Of a DNA stretch of 64,000 nt, positions 9,947-18,468 are shown piece after piece (within the stretch, counting starts at the first letter, position 1; the number at the start of each line of letters is the position of its first letter). The notes under the pieces were generated by a model. That model worked only from the letters and a program-made list of their open reading frames with translations. It had not been told where the DNA came from and searched no databases. The position numbers and the translations under genes were made by a program. This DNA is from Bradyrhizobium australiense. GTDB taxonomy: Bacteria; Pseudomonadota; Alphaproteobacteria; Rhizobiales; Xanthobacteraceae. The stretch spans positions 310,001-374,000 of the forward strand of contig NZ_JAAVLX010000002.1 in assembly GCF_013114825.1 (NCBI RefSeq). Direction: 5' to 3'.

Positions 9947-10270
9947 ATGAGCACTTTCGACAAGCGCGAGGAAGGTTTTGAGAAGAAATTCGCCCTCGAC
10001 GAGGAGCAGAAGTTCAAGGCTGAGGCGCGCCGCAACAAGCTGCTCGGTCTTTGGGCAGCGGAAAAGCTCGGCCTTTCGGGCGATGCCGCCACCGCCTATT
10101 CCAAGGACGTGGTCGCGGCCGATTTCGAGGAAGCCGGCGACAAGGACGTCCAGGACAAGGTGGTGAAGGATTTTGCCGCCAAGGGCATCGCCATATCAGC
10201 CCCGGAAGTGCGCGCCAAGATGGACGAACTGATGGCGCAGGCCATCGCCCAGGTGAAGGCGGGGACCTAA
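9947..10270 (+). CDS. F1Fo-ATPase inhibitor zeta subunit (DUF1476)
   Basis: A 107-residue, four-helix protein matching DUF1476. The opening MSTFDKREEGFEKKFALDEE is the signature of the alphaproteobacterial zeta subunit, whose N-terminal segment inserts into F1 and blocks ATP hydrolysis. The charged ARRNKLLGLWAAEKLGL segment follows and the C-terminus is helical (VRAKMDELMAQAIAQVKAG). It is monocistronic here, followed by a palindromic repeat, away from any atp operon, as is usual. Confidence 0.9.
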   Translation: MSTFDKREEGFEKKFALDEEQKFKAEARRNKLLGLWAAEKLGLSGDAATAYSKDVVAADFEEAGDKDVQDKVVKDFAAKGIAISAPEVRAKMDELMAQAIAQVKAGT

Positions 10271-10280
10271 GGGCGGCAGC

Positions 10281-10382
10281 GTCATTCCGCGGCGCCTCGA
10301 AGAGGCGAACCCGGAATCTCGAAATTCCCCGGGGTGCAATTGCACCCCTGGGGTCTGGTCCTTCGGACCATCCCGGAATGAC
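10281..10382. repeat. Palindromic intergenic repeat, GTCATTCCG family
   Basis: The element begins GTCATTCCG and ends CGGAATGAC, with two nested hairpins inside (CCCCGGGGTGCA/TGCACCCCTGGGG and a GGTCC-TTC-GGACC loop). A relative sits at 12242-12340. It lies between the convergent zeta-subunit and LysR genes. Confidence 0.8.
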
Positions 10383-10386
10383 GGCG

Positions 10387-11304
10387 CTAAAATCCGAGCG
10401 CCTTTATCCCGCGGTATTCCTTCCGCACAATCTCGATCAATCGTCGCGCCGCCGCGCTCAAAAACCCGCCGCGGCGCGTCACTGTGACCACGTCGTGGCT
10501 TGCCTTGAGATCGCGCACGCCGATGGTCGAAATCGTCTTGTGTCGCAGCTCCTCGGCGGCATTGCTTTCCGATAGCAGCGCAATGCCGAGGCCCGCCTCG
10601 ACCAACCGCTTCTGCGCGGTCAGGCTGTCGACTGGCGTCCAGTCGATTTCACCCAATCCATGTGTCTGAAACAGTGCAAACACATGCGCGGCCGTGATCT
10701 CGCGCCTGCCTGGCACTACCGGAAATGCGATCCAGCGCTCGCCGCGCAGATCGGCGAGCTTGGCGACACGGCGGCCGGCGCGTGGATGATCCAGCGCGCA
10801 TACCACCTGCAGCCGTTCGGAGACCAGCAATTCGCAGTCGAGATCGCGCGAGCGGTCGCGGTCATAACGCAGCCCGATGGTCACCTCGCCGCGCCGGACC
10901 ATGTCGCTGACCTCCGCGCTGGTCGCGGTACGCAGGCTCAATTCGATTTCCGGGTGCTCGGCCGCGAAGCGCTTTAGAATCGCCGACAGCCGCCCACCGG
11001 CGAGCGTACCGACCACGGCCAGCGCGACCGGACCTGAGTTCGGCCGCGCCAGCGCGCGGACCGCATTCTCCGCATCTTGGGCGGCGGCGACCGCGCGCTC
11101 CGCGTAAGGCACCATCACCCTGCCGGCATCGCTCAGCGTGGTCCGCCCCGCGATCCGCTCGAAGAGCGGCAGGCCGAGCTCCTGTTCAAGCAATGCGATA
11201 CGCCGCGAAATCGCCGGCTGCGAGCGGTGCAGGACTTTTGCGGCATTGGAGATGCCGCCGCGGCGATGAACCGTCAGGAACGTATTGAGCGCATCGCTGT
11301 CCAT
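10387..11304 (-). CDS. LysR-family transcriptional regulator
   Basis: A 305-residue LysR regulator. The winged helix-turn-helix is at residues 4-62 (DALNTFLTVHRRGGISNAAK, then RSQPAISRRIALLEQELG), followed by a periplasmic-binding-like effector domain from about residue 90. The frame extends far upstream, but the family start is the ATG at 11302-11304. It is divergent from the PEP-mutase-like gene at 11422, and LysR proteins usually control the neighbouring divergent gene. The 117-base gap contains TGGC-N8-GCCA at 11352-11367, a possible but weak operator. Confidence 0.92.
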   Translation of the reverse strand: MDSDALNTFLTVHRRGGISNAAKVLHRSQPAISRRIALLEQELGLPLFERIAGRTTLSDAGRVMVPYAERAVAAAQDAENAVRALARPNSGPVALAVVGTLAGGRLSAILKRFAAEHPEIELSLRTATSAEVSDMVRRGEVTIGLRYDRDRSRDLDCELLVSERLQVVCALDHPRAGRRVAKLADLRGERWIAFPVVPGRREITAAHVFALFQTHGLGEIDWTPVDSLTAQKRLVEAGLGIALLSESNAAEELRHKTISTIGVRDLKASHDVVTVTRRGGFLSAAARRLIEIVRKEYRGIKALGF

Positions 11305-11421
11305 CTTCCGTCCATGCAAAACGCTGATGATGTCCAGAGAAATAACAAATTTGGCTGATGCCTGCCAGGTCGCTAGTTTCGCTGCCAACCAGAACCAGCC
11401 GATAACCCAAGCGGAGCTACG

Positions 11422-12234
11422 ATGCGAACTCAGATGCAAAAGGCAGAACTCTTTCGCGCGCTGCATGCGCGCCCGGGCGCGTTCATCATTCCCAATCCCT
11501 GGGACGCCGGCACTGCAAAACTGCTTACAGCCATGGGCTTCGAGGCGCTCGCGACCACGAGCCTCGGCCTTGCCAACACGCTCGGCAGCGCGACCGTCAG
11601 CCTCGATGCCATCATCGAGAACTGCCGGGTGATCGCGGAAGCAACCGACCTTCCCGTCAGCGCCGACCTCGAGAACTGCGGCGCCGACGATCCGAAAACC
11701 GCAGCGAAGGCGATCGCGCGTGCGGCGGCAGCTGGCGCCGTTGGCGGCTCGATCGAGGATTCGACCGGCGATCCGCGCAAGCCGATCTACGACTTTTCGC
11801 TCGCGGTCGAACGCGTGCAAGCGGCGGTCGAAGCGGCCCGCGCCCTGCCCTTTCCGTTCATGCTGACCGCGCGGGCAGAGAATTTCCTGCACGGCCGCAA
11901 GGATCTCGACGACACCATCAAGCGGCTGCAGGCATTCGAGGCGGTTGGCGCTGATGTCCTGTACTCGCCCGGCCTTTACGACATCGACACGATCCGCACA
12001 GCGGTGTCGTCGGTCGGCAAGCCATTCAACCTGGTGATGGGATTTGCCGATCCGATGCTGACGCTTCCGCAACTCTCCGAGGCCGGCGTCAAGCGCATCA
12101 GCGTCGGCGGCGCGATGGAGCGCTACGCGCTGGCGGCGTTCCTGAAATGCGCCCGCGAGATGAAGGAGCGGGGTGCGTTCACCTATGTGCGCGAGATGGC
12201 GCCAATCGGGGAACTGCGGGCGGCGTTCGGGTGA
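11422..12234 (+). CDS. Isocitrate lyase/PEP mutase superfamily enzyme
   Basis: A 270-residue TIM-barrel protein. Family features are FIIPNPWDAGTAKLL (about residue 22), TTSLGLANTLG, the metal-site region VSADLENCGADDP and GGSIEDSTGD. These place it in the PEP mutase/isocitrate lyase superfamily (carboxyvinyl- or oxaloacetate-type carbon-carbon or carbon-phosphorus lyases). It lacks the KKCGH isocitrate lyase motif, so it is not a canonical isocitrate lyase; the substrate is unknown. Its expression is probably governed by the divergent LysR regulator. Confidence 0.85.
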   Translation: MRTQMQKAELFRALHARPGAFIIPNPWDAGTAKLLTAMGFEALATTSLGLANTLGSATVSLDAIIENCRVIAEATDLPVSADLENCGADDPKTAAKAIARAAAAGAVGGSIEDSTGDPRKPIYDFSLAVERVQAAVEAARALPFPFMLTARAENFLHGRKDLDDTIKRLQAFEAVGADVLYSPGLYDIDTIRTAVSSVGKPFNLVMGFADPMLTLPQLSEAGVKRISVGGAMERYALAAFLKCAREMKERGAFTYVREMAPIGELRAAFG

Positions 12235-12241
12235 TCCCCCC

Positions 12242-12340
12242 GTCATTCCGGGGCGATGCGAAGCATCGAACTATGGTGCGCAATTGCGCACCTTAGAATC
12301 TCGAGATTCCGGATCGCCGCTTCGCGTCGTCCGGAATGAC
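12242..12340. repeat. Palindromic intergenic repeat, GTCATTCCG family
   Basis: Outer arms GTCATTCCGG and CCGGAATGAC flank an inner GTGCGCAATTGCGCAC palindrome. It belongs to the same family as 10281-10382. It sits between the convergent PEP-mutase-like and cyanase genes. Confidence 0.85.
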
Positions 12341-12366
12341 GTTGCCGTCACGTCGCGACGGTAACG

Positions 12367-12855
12367 TCACTCCTCCTTAAACCCATACTCCGGCACGTTC
12401 CCGCTGGCGCCGTAGTATTTGTACGGCAGGAATTTCCCTGACATCGTGATCTTGACCCGGTCGCCCTTCGGATTGGCGACGCGGTCGATCGCCATGTCGA
12501 AATCGATCGCCGACATGATGCCGTCGCCGAATTCCTCTTCGATCAGCGCCTTCCAGGCCGGGCCATTGACCATCACCATTTCGTAGAAGCGATAGATCAA
12601 GGGGTCCGTCGGCGGCATCGGCGTGCCGGTGCCGCGCATCGGGACCTCGTTGAGCATCGCGATTTCCGCTTTCGACAGGCCGAACAGCTCGCCAGCATTG
12701 GCGGCCTGCGGCTTGGTCAGTTTCATCTGGCCCATGATGGCGCCTACGATCAGCACTTCCGAATAGCCGCCGATCTTTCCGCAGATATGTTTCCAGCTCC
12801 AGCCCTTCTCGCGCTTGATGTCGAGCAGCTTTTCTGTGAGGTCTTCACGTTTCAT
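12367..12855 (-). CDS. cynS: Cyanate hydratase (cyanase)
   Basis: A 162-residue cyanase, which converts cyanate and bicarbonate to carbamate and CO2, giving ammonia. The catalytic triad is preserved with family spacing: Arg89 and Glu92 in YRFYEMVMVNGP and Ser115 in GIMSAIDFDM. The helical N-terminal domain (KREDLTEKLLDIKREKGWSW) is normal. The ATG at 12853-12855 has AAGGAG just upstream; an upstream ATG would add 15 residues encoded by a repeat. It is the last gene of a cyanate/nitrate-type ABC transporter cluster, but a palindromic repeat separates it from the ATPase gene. Confidence 0.97.
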   Translation of the reverse strand: MKREDLTEKLLDIKREKGWSWKHICGKIGGYSEVLIVGAIMGQMKLTKPQAANAGELFGLSKAEIAMLNEVPMRGTGTPMPPTDPLIYRFYEMVMVNGPAWKALIEEEFGDGIMSAIDFDMAIDRVANPKGDRVKITMSGKFLPYKYYGASGNVPEYGFKEE

Positions 12856-12874
12856 GTTCGTCTCCTTATCACCC

Positions 12875-12961
12875 GTCATGCCCGGGCTTGTCCCGGACAT
12901 CCACGTACTTGTTTCGCGTTCCCTAGGAAGCCGTGGATGGCCGGGACAAGCCCGGCCATGA
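12875..12961. repeat. Palindromic intergenic repeat between ABC ATPase and cynS
   Basis: Inverted arms read GTCATGCCCGGGCTTGTCCC then CATCCACG on one side, and CCGTGGATGGCCGGGACAAG then CCCGGCCATGA on the other, an extended imperfect hairpin. Its right end runs up to the 3' end of the frameshifted ATPase gene, so it may separate cynS expression or stability from the upstream genes. Confidence 0.8.
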
Positions 12962-12966
12962 GGCCT

Positions 12967-13848
12967 CTATGGAATCCTGGTCTGCCGATGTAATGATGAG
13001 TTCCGGTTTGCCCGGCCGCACAACCGGCACGTTGCGCGGATCGTGATCGGTCCGGTGGCGGCGAACGTCTTGCTACGGCTGACCAGAAAATCGACGATGT
13101 GGTTGCGCAGCGCGTAGTAGAGCGGATGGCGGTGCAGATCGATGCGGCCACGGTCCTTCGGCAACGGATTTTCCACGATCTCGGCGAGCACAGCGCCGGG
13201 ACCGTTGGTCATCAGAAAAATCTTGTCGGCGAGATAGATCGCCTCGTCCACGTCATGGGTGATCATGAAAGCGGTCTGCCCGGTCTCGAGACAAATGCGC
13301 CGCACTTCGTCCTGCAGCGTGCCGCGGGTCAGCGCATCCAGCGCCGAGAACGGCTCGTCCATCAGCATGATCTTTGGCGTGATCGAGAGCGCCCGCGCAA
13401 TGCCGACCCGCTGCTTCATGCCGCCCGACAGTTCAGATGGGCGCTTGTGCTCGGAGCCGGTAAGACCAACCAAGTCGATGAACTTCTGCGCATGCGCCTT
13501 CACCTTGGCGCGGTCCCATTTGCGCCATTTCGAGCTCACGGCATAGGCGACGTTGCCGAGCACCGTGCGCCACGGCAACAGCGCGTGGCTCTGGAAGATC
13601 ACGGCGCGGTCGAGGCTCGTGCCTTCAATGCCCTGTCCGTCGACGATGACCGCGCCTTCGCTCGGCTGGTCGAGGCCGGCCAGGATGTTCAAGACCGTGG
13701 TCTTGCCGCAACCGGAATGGCCGATCACACAGCCGAACTCGCCGCGGTTCATCGATAACCAGAGATTCTCGAAGATGGTGGTTTCGCCGCCACCGGCGCC
13801 CGGATAGCGCCGCGCGATGCCCTCGATGGAAATGAATTTGTCGGTCAT
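12967..13848 (-). CDS. ABC transporter ATP-binding protein, nitrate/sulfonate/cyanate type, C-terminus frameshifted
   Basis: An ABC ATPase with Walker A GHSGCGKTT, signature LSGGMKQRVGIARAL, Walker B IMLMDEPFSALD and switch His in MITHDVDEA. It is closest in pattern to NrtD/SsuB/TauB/CynD proteins and powers the permease encoded upstream. ATG 13846-13848 is the likely start; a GTG one codon earlier abuts the permease stop. The last ~24 residues after KTFAATGP look unnatural, whereas another frame of the same DNA (about 12985-13055) reads DHDPRNVPVVRPGKPELIIT, the expected kind of C-terminal tail. One base therefore appears lost or gained near 13055. The ATPase core is intact, so the protein may still work. 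Confidence 0.9.
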   Translation of the reverse strand: MTDKFISIEGIARRYPGAGGGETTIFENLWLSMNRGEFGCVIGHSGCGKTTVLNILAGLDQPSEGAVIVDGQGIEGTSLDRAVIFQSHALLPWRTVLGNVAYAVSSKWRKWDRAKVKAHAQKFIDLVGLTGSEHKRPSELSGGMKQRVGIARALSITPKIMLMDEPFSALDALTRGTLQDEVRRICLETGQTAFMITHDVDEAIYLADKIFLMTNGPGAVLAEIVENPLPKDRGRIDLHRHPLYYALRNHIVDFLVSRSKTFAATGPITIRATCRLCGRANRNSSLHRQTRIP

Positions 13849-13851
13849 CAC

Positions 13852-14691
13852 CTACTCCGGAAACGTGACCATGCGCGTGAACCGCGCCAGGATCTGGTCG
13901 AGCAGCATGCCGACGATGCCGATCATGAGGATGGCGATGATGACATTGGTGATCGAGAGGTTGTTCCACTCGTTCCAGACGAAGTAGCCAATGCCGGTGC
14001 CGCCGACGAGCATCTCGGCCGCGACGATGACGAGCCAGGCGATGCCGATCGAAATCCGCATCCCGGTGAGGATCGTCGGCGCCGCGGCCGGCAGGATCAC
14101 CGTGAACGCGCGCCTTATAGTGCCGACTTCCAGCGTGCGTGCGACGTTGATCCATTCCTTGCGCACCGCGGCGACGCCGAACGCGGTGTTCAAAAGCATC
14201 GGCCAAACCGAGCAGATGAAGATCACGAAGATCGCGGAAATACTTGAATCCTTGATGGTGTAGAGCGCAAGCGGCATCCAGGCGAGCGGCGAGATCGGCT
14301 TCAGCACCTGGATGAACGGATCGAGTGCCTTGCTGATCAAGGGCGACATGCCGATCAGAAAGCCAAGCGGGATCGCGACGATCACCGCGAGCAAATACCC
14401 GAGGCCGACGCGCGCGATGGAGTAGCCGAGCTGGATCCCGAGCCCCTTGTCGTTCGGCCCGTTGTCGTAGAACGGCTGCCTGAGGTGCTCCCACAATTTG
14501 GCGCCGACATCGAGCGGGCCCGGCATTGCCGATTTGCCCTGCGTCGCCGTCAGCCCCATCAGCTTGGCGTATTCCGGCGACATGTTGCCGACAGCGCCCG
14601 TCGAACGGGTGGCGAGATGCCAGATGCCGAGGAACGCCGCGAACAGCACGATCGAGACGACGGCGGCGCGGAAGCGAAGTGATGAGGTCAT
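13852..14691 (-). CDS. ABC transporter permease, nitrate/sulfonate/cyanate type
   Basis: A 279-residue inner-membrane permease with about six or seven hydrophobic helices. The cytoplasmic coupling motif EAA-like segment appears as ARTLEVGTIRRAFTVILPAAAP, and PLGFLIGMSPLISKALDPFI and PISPLAWMPLALYTI are hallmarks of the NrtB/CmpB/SsuC group. It lies directly upstream of the ATPase gene, whose start touches its stop. A 27-bp inverted repeat lies between it and the binding-protein gene. Confidence 0.92.
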   Translation of the reverse strand: MTSSLRFRAAVVSIVLFAAFLGIWHLATRSTGAVGNMSPEYAKLMGLTATQGKSAMPGPLDVGAKLWEHLRQPFYDNGPNDKGLGIQLGYSIARVGLGYLLAVIVAIPLGFLIGMSPLISKALDPFIQVLKPISPLAWMPLALYTIKDSSISAIFVIFICSVWPMLLNTAFGVAAVRKEWINVARTLEVGTIRRAFTVILPAAAPTILTGMRISIGIAWLVIVAAEMLVGGTGIGYFVWNEWNNLSITNVIIAILMIGIVGMLLDQILARFTRMVTFPE

Positions 14692-14713
14692 TGGGGATAG
14701 TCTCTCAGCCCAT

Positions 14714-14827
14714 CGTCCCGGCGAACGCCGGGACCCATACTCCGCGGCGTTCGTAATGAAGGAAGGCCTCTGACATCGTGCCCAAAAGAGGCGACGCGGC
14801 GTATGGGTCCCGGCGTTCGCCGGGACG
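14714..14827. repeat. Perfect 27-bp inverted repeat within the transporter operon
   Basis: The arms at 14714-14740 and 14801-14827 are exact reverse complements (beginning CGTCCCGGCGAACGCCGGGA). Each arm also contains its own smaller CCCGGCG/CGCCGGG hairpin. It lies between the binding-protein and permease genes, where it could protect the upstream mRNA or cause partial termination. Confidence 0.9.
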
Positions 14828-14857
14828 ACAGAAGCAAATGTAGTTGCGCGCCCGCCA

Positions 14858-16240
14858 TCACGACGCCTTCCTGATCTTGAAGCTTGCGAGATAGTCCTCC
14901 GGCTTCGCCGGATCGAACATCTTGCCCATCACCGAAAAGCTCTTGGTCGTCGCCGTGGGCGGCGTCAGCCCGGCCTCCTTCATCAGCCGCGTCGCGTCGG
15001 TCGCAAGATAGACCTGCGCGGCAACACCGGCATAGTCGATCTCGCCCTTGATCTGCCCCCAGCGCTTCATCTGGGTCATGATCCACACCGCAAAGGATTG
15101 CCACGGGAACGGATCGAAATCGACGCGGTTCGGCTGCTGGACAATGTTGCCCAGCCCATCGGCGAAGGTGCCGGTCAGGATCTGCTCCAGCACGATCGGC
15201 GGCTGGTTCAGATAGTTGGCCGGCGCGATCGCCGCGGCAATCTCCTTGCGGTTCTCCGCCTTGTGCGCGTACGCGGTGGCTTCGATAATCGATTTGAGCA
15301 GCGCGCCATAGGTGTTCGGCATCGACGTGACGAATTCCTTCGACGCGGCGAAGGCGCAGCACGGGTGTCCTTCCCAGATATCCTTGGTCAGGATGTGGAT
15401 GAAGCCTGCGCCGTCAAATACTGCACGCTGGTTCATCGGATCGGGCCCGAGAAAGCCATCGATATTGTCGGCGCGCAGATTGGCGACCATTTCCGGCGGC
15501 GGCACCGCGCGGATCTGCACGTCGGCATCGGGATCGATGCCGTGCTCGGCGAGATAGTAGCGCAGCAAATAATTGTGCATCGAGTAGTCGAAGGGCACGG
15601 CGAATTTAAAGCCCTTCCAGTCCTTCGGATTGCGCTTGTCCTTGTGCTTGATCGACAGCGTGATCGCCTGCCCGTTGATGTTTTCCACCGCCGGCATGGT
15701 GTAGGGAATCGGATTGGAGCCGGCGCCCATGGTGATGGCGAGCGGCATCGGCGACAGCATGTGGGCGGCGTCGTATTCCTTGTTGATGGTTTTGTCGCGA
15801 ATGACGGCCCAGCCGGCGGTCTTGATCACTTCGACGTTCAGGCCGTTCTTGGCATAGAACCCCATCGGCGCCGCCATGATGATCGGCGTCGCGCAGGTGA
15901 TCGGGATGAAGCCGACCTTGAGGTCCTTCTTCTCCAGCGGCCCGCCTTGCGCGAACACTTCCGTCGCCGTCTTGAGCGGGAAGAATTGCGACAGCGCCGC
16001 CGCGGCGGTTGCCGCGCCTACCGATTTCAGGAACGCGCGCCGTGCGACATCCTGCGGGAACATCGCGCGCATTACGGCGGAGGCGACCGCGCCTTCGTAG
16101 CGCTTCTGCTCGCTCTCGATGGCGGACTGGACCTGCAGTTGGGCGGCTTGGTGCTCGGCCTCGCTGACATGCTGGCCACAGCAACAGCCACCGGCATGAA
16201 GACGGCGATTGGGATCGAATGGGTTGTCGAAGGTAGACAT
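14858..16240 (-). CDS. CmpA/NrtA-family substrate-binding protein with Tat-like signal
   Basis: A 460-residue ABC binding protein of the nitrate/bicarbonate/cyanate group. The start ATG 16238-16240 follows AGGAGGG with good spacing. Before the export signal there is an unusual ~65-residue lead containing GGCCCGQH (residues 17-24); the twin arginines are at 67-68 in ARRAFLKSVGAATAAAA, followed by a hydrophobic stretch. The mature part has LKVGFIPITCATPIIMAAPM, then NGLNVEVIKTAGWAVIRD and GYDGPDP-type ligand regions (GFLGPDPMNQRAVFDG). With the permease, ATPase and cyanase it suggests uptake of cyanate, nitrate or a related anion. First gene behind the sigma-54 promoter. Confidence 0.93.
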   Translation of the reverse strand: MSTFDNPFDPNRRLHAGGCCCGQHVSEAEHQAAQLQVQSAIESEQKRYEGAVASAVMRAMFPQDVARRAFLKSVGAATAAAALSQFFPLKTATEVFAQGGPLEKKDLKVGFIPITCATPIIMAAPMGFYAKNGLNVEVIKTAGWAVIRDKTINKEYDAAHMLSPMPLAITMGAGSNPIPYTMPAVENINGQAITLSIKHKDKRNPKDWKGFKFAVPFDYSMHNYLLRYYLAEHGIDPDADVQIRAVPPPEMVANLRADNIDGFLGPDPMNQRAVFDGAGFIHILTKDIWEGHPCCAFAASKEFVTSMPNTYGALLKSIIEATAYAHKAENRKEIAAAIAPANYLNQPPIVLEQILTGTFADGLGNIVQQPNRVDFDPFPWQSFAVWIMTQMKRWGQIKGEIDYAGVAAQVYLATDATRLMKEAGLTPPTATTKSFSVMGKMFDPAKPEDYLASFKIRKAS

Positions 16241-16272
16241 CAGCCCTCCTGCGCGACGTTGCACCCTAATTA

Positions 16273-16288
16273 AGCAAGGCACATGCCA
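16273..16288 (-). promoter_or_regulatory. Sigma-54 (RpoN) promoter for the transporter-cyanase operon
   Basis: On the minus strand the sequence is TGGCATGTGCCTTGCT: GG and GC elements with exactly ten bases between, against the consensus TGGCAC-N5-TTGC. It lies 33 bases upstream of the binding-protein start. The divergent neighbouring gene encodes a sigma-54 activator, which makes the assignment strong. Confidence 0.88.
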
Positions 16289-16352
16289 GCCCCGTTCTGC
16301 GGCGATAGCTCTGAGATCGCAGGGATTCTGCTGACGTTGGCGGCTACGAAAA

Positions 16353-16394
16353 TTCGTGATACACGAAATGTCGTAGTTGAATTACGAGATTTCG
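16353..16394. promoter_or_regulatory. Paired inverted repeats, probable activator binding sites
   Basis: Two overlapping dyads: TTCGTG-ATA-CACGAA at 16353-16367 and CGAAATGTCGTA with TACGAGATTTCG (16364-16375 and 16383-16394, one mismatch). They lie about 65-120 bases upstream of the sigma-54 promoter and just before the activator's own start, the usual place for an upstream activator sequence and autoregulation. Confidence 0.7.
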
Positions 16395-16407
16395 GAGTAC
16401 CGACCGG

Positions 16408-18330
16408 ATGGATCTGGCCCTCGGCTCAACCGCCCCGCCGCAGGACATCGAACTGCGCGCCGCCGCGTTCGAATTCTCAGTGGAGCCCGCGCTGCTGCTC
16501 GATCCCCATGCCGACCAGATCCTCGACGCCAATCCGGCGGCCTGCACCCTGCTCGGTTATGATCGCGCCTTGCTGCGGCAGACCAAGGTCAGCACGCTCC
16601 ACAGCGGACAATTGCCCGCACTGATCGTTTTCACGCAGGCCGTGCTCGACAAAGGCGCCTACTGGACCAACGCGCTGACCCCGCGGCACGCCACCGGACA
16701 AAGCCTGCGCCTCGAATATGCCGGCTCGCTGTTGCCGAGCGACGGCCGCTCGCTGGTGCTGCTCACCATGAGCGATCTCGATGCGCGCCGCCGCCGCTAT
16801 GTCGACGCGGCGGCCGAAGACCATATGCGCGGCGGCATTGCGACCTGGCAGCGGGTCGAGCGCGTGTTTCAGGACATCGAACGGGAAAACCAGTTGATCC
16901 TGCGCGCCGCCGGCGAAGGCATTTACGGCGTCAACGCCGAGGGCAAGACCACCTTCGTCAATCCGGCGGCCGAGCGGATGCTGGGCTGGTCCGCTGAGGA
17001 ATTGGTCGGCAAGGAAATCCACCCAATCGTTCATCACACCCACCATGACGGGCGGCACTACCCCGATCACGACTGCCCGATCTACGCCGCGTTTCGCGAT
17101 GGCGCCGTGCATCAGGTCGATGGCGAGGTATTCTGGCGCAAAGACGGCACGCCGGTCTGGGTCGAATATACCTCGACGCCGATCCGCGATCGTGGCGTCG
17201 TGGTAGGCGCCGTGATCGTGTTCCGCGACGTCAGCCAAAGGCGCGAGGCCGACGAGAAGCTGCATGCGGCGCTCGCCGAAGTCGACCGCCTGCGCGAACG
17301 GCTCGAATTGGAAAACGCCTACCTCCAGGAAGAAATCCGCATCGAGACCAATCCGCGCGGCATCATCGGCCAGAGCGAGGCGATCCAGAAGACGCTACGC
17401 CAGGTCAAGCTGGTGGCGCCGACGACGGCCGCGGTCATGATCACCGGCGAGTCCGGCACCGGCAAGGAACTGATCGCGCGCGCCATCCATGAGGCCAGCA
17501 GCCGCCGCGACCGGCCGCTGATCCGGGTCAATTGCGCGGCGATCCCGCGCGAGTTGTTCGAGAGCGAGTTCTTCGGCCACGTCCGCGGCGCCTTCACCGG
17601 CGCGATGCGCGACCGCATCGGGCGGTTCGAGCTTGCCGACGGCGGCACGCTGTTCCTCGACGAGGTCGGCGAAATTCCACTCGAACTGCAGGGCAAGCTG
17701 TTGCGGGTGCTGCAGGAGGGCAATTTCGAGCGCGTCGGCGAAGAGCGCACCCGCGCCGTCGACGTGCGCCTGATCGCCGCCACCAACCGCGACCTCAAGC
17801 AGGAAGTGCAGCGCGGCCGGTTTCGCGAGGACCTCTATTTCCGCCTCAACGTGTTTCCGGTGGAATCGGTGCCGCTGCGCGAGCGGCGCGAGGACATTCC
17901 GCTCCTGGCGCAGCATTTCTTGACGCGCGAGAGCAAGGCGCTGAAATCAGAGCTGCGGTTGTCGGAGGGCGATGCGCGCAAGCTTTCGCGCTACGACTGG
18001 CCCGGCAACGTCCGCGAACTGCAGAACGTGATCGAACGCGCGGCGATCCTGGCGCAGAACGGCCGTTTGCGCATCGACCTGCCGGACGCGCCAAGCGTGC
18101 AGCCCTCCCCCGCTGCGGCACGCGCGAAAGCAGATAGCCACCCCGTGGTCATGACATCAGCGGAAATGCGCGCCCACGAGCGCGCCAACATTCTCGCCGC
18201 GCTGCAGGCCTGCTCCGGAAAAGTGTTCGGCCCCGGCGGCGCGGCGGAAATGCTCGACATCAGGCCGACCACGCTGGCTTCTCGCATCAAGGCGCTGGGG
18301 ATTGCGAACGCGCGCGGCTCGGGTGGCTAA
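16408..18330 (+). CDS. Sigma-54-dependent activator with two PAS domains
   Basis: A 640-residue enhancer-binding protein. PAS1 spans about 15-125 ([20 protein letters not shown]), PAS2 about 160-285 ([18 protein letters not shown], with a histidine-rich [18 protein letters not shown] segment), then a coiled coil. The AAA+ domain holds Walker A GESGTGKE (~347), the sigma-54 contact GAFTGA (~394) and Walker [12 protein letters not shown] (~411). A Fis-type helix-turn-helix closes the protein ([20 protein letters not shown]). There is no receiver domain, so the signal is probably sensed by PAS directly. Divergent from the transporter-cyanase operon, its likely target. Confidence 0.95.
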   Translation: MDLALGSTAPPQDIELRAAAFEFSVEPALLLDPHADQILDANPAACTLLGYDRALLRQTKVSTLHSGQLPALIVFTQAVLDKGAYWTNALTPRHATGQSLRLEYAGSLLPSDGRSLVLLTMSDLDARRRRYVDAAAEDHMRGGIATWQRVERVFQDIERENQLILRAAGEGIYGVNAEGKTTFVNPAAERMLGWSAEELVGKEIHPIVHHTHHDGRHYPDHDCPIYAAFRDGAVHQVDGEVFWRKDGTPVWVEYTSTPIRDRGVVVGAVIVFRDVSQRREADEKLHAALAEVDRLRERLELENAYLQEEIRIETNPRGIIGQSEAIQKTLRQVKLVAPTTAAVMITGESGTGKELIARAIHEASSRRDRPLIRVNCAAIPRELFESEFFGHVRGAFTGAMRDRIGRFELADGGTLFLDEVGEIPLELQGKLLRVLQEGNFERVGEERTRAVDVRLIAATNRDLKQEVQRGRFREDLYFRLNVFPVESVPLRERREDIPLLAQHFLTRESKALKSELRLSEGDARKLSRYDWPGNVRELQNVIERAAILAQNGRLRIDLPDAPSVQPSPAAARAKADSHPVVMTSAEMRAHERANILAALQACSGKVFGPGGAAEMLDIRPTTLASRIKALGIANARGSGG

Positions 18331-18468
18331 TTGGGGCATGTCGGCTTCCCACGGCAAAGCGGAAGGCGTGCGGCTTGACCGTGATCGGCGGCTTATTACC
18401 CAATTGCGACAGTATGGGCATCCCATGTGACCTGTTGTACAAGATCACGTCTAGGTTGGATCGCAGGC

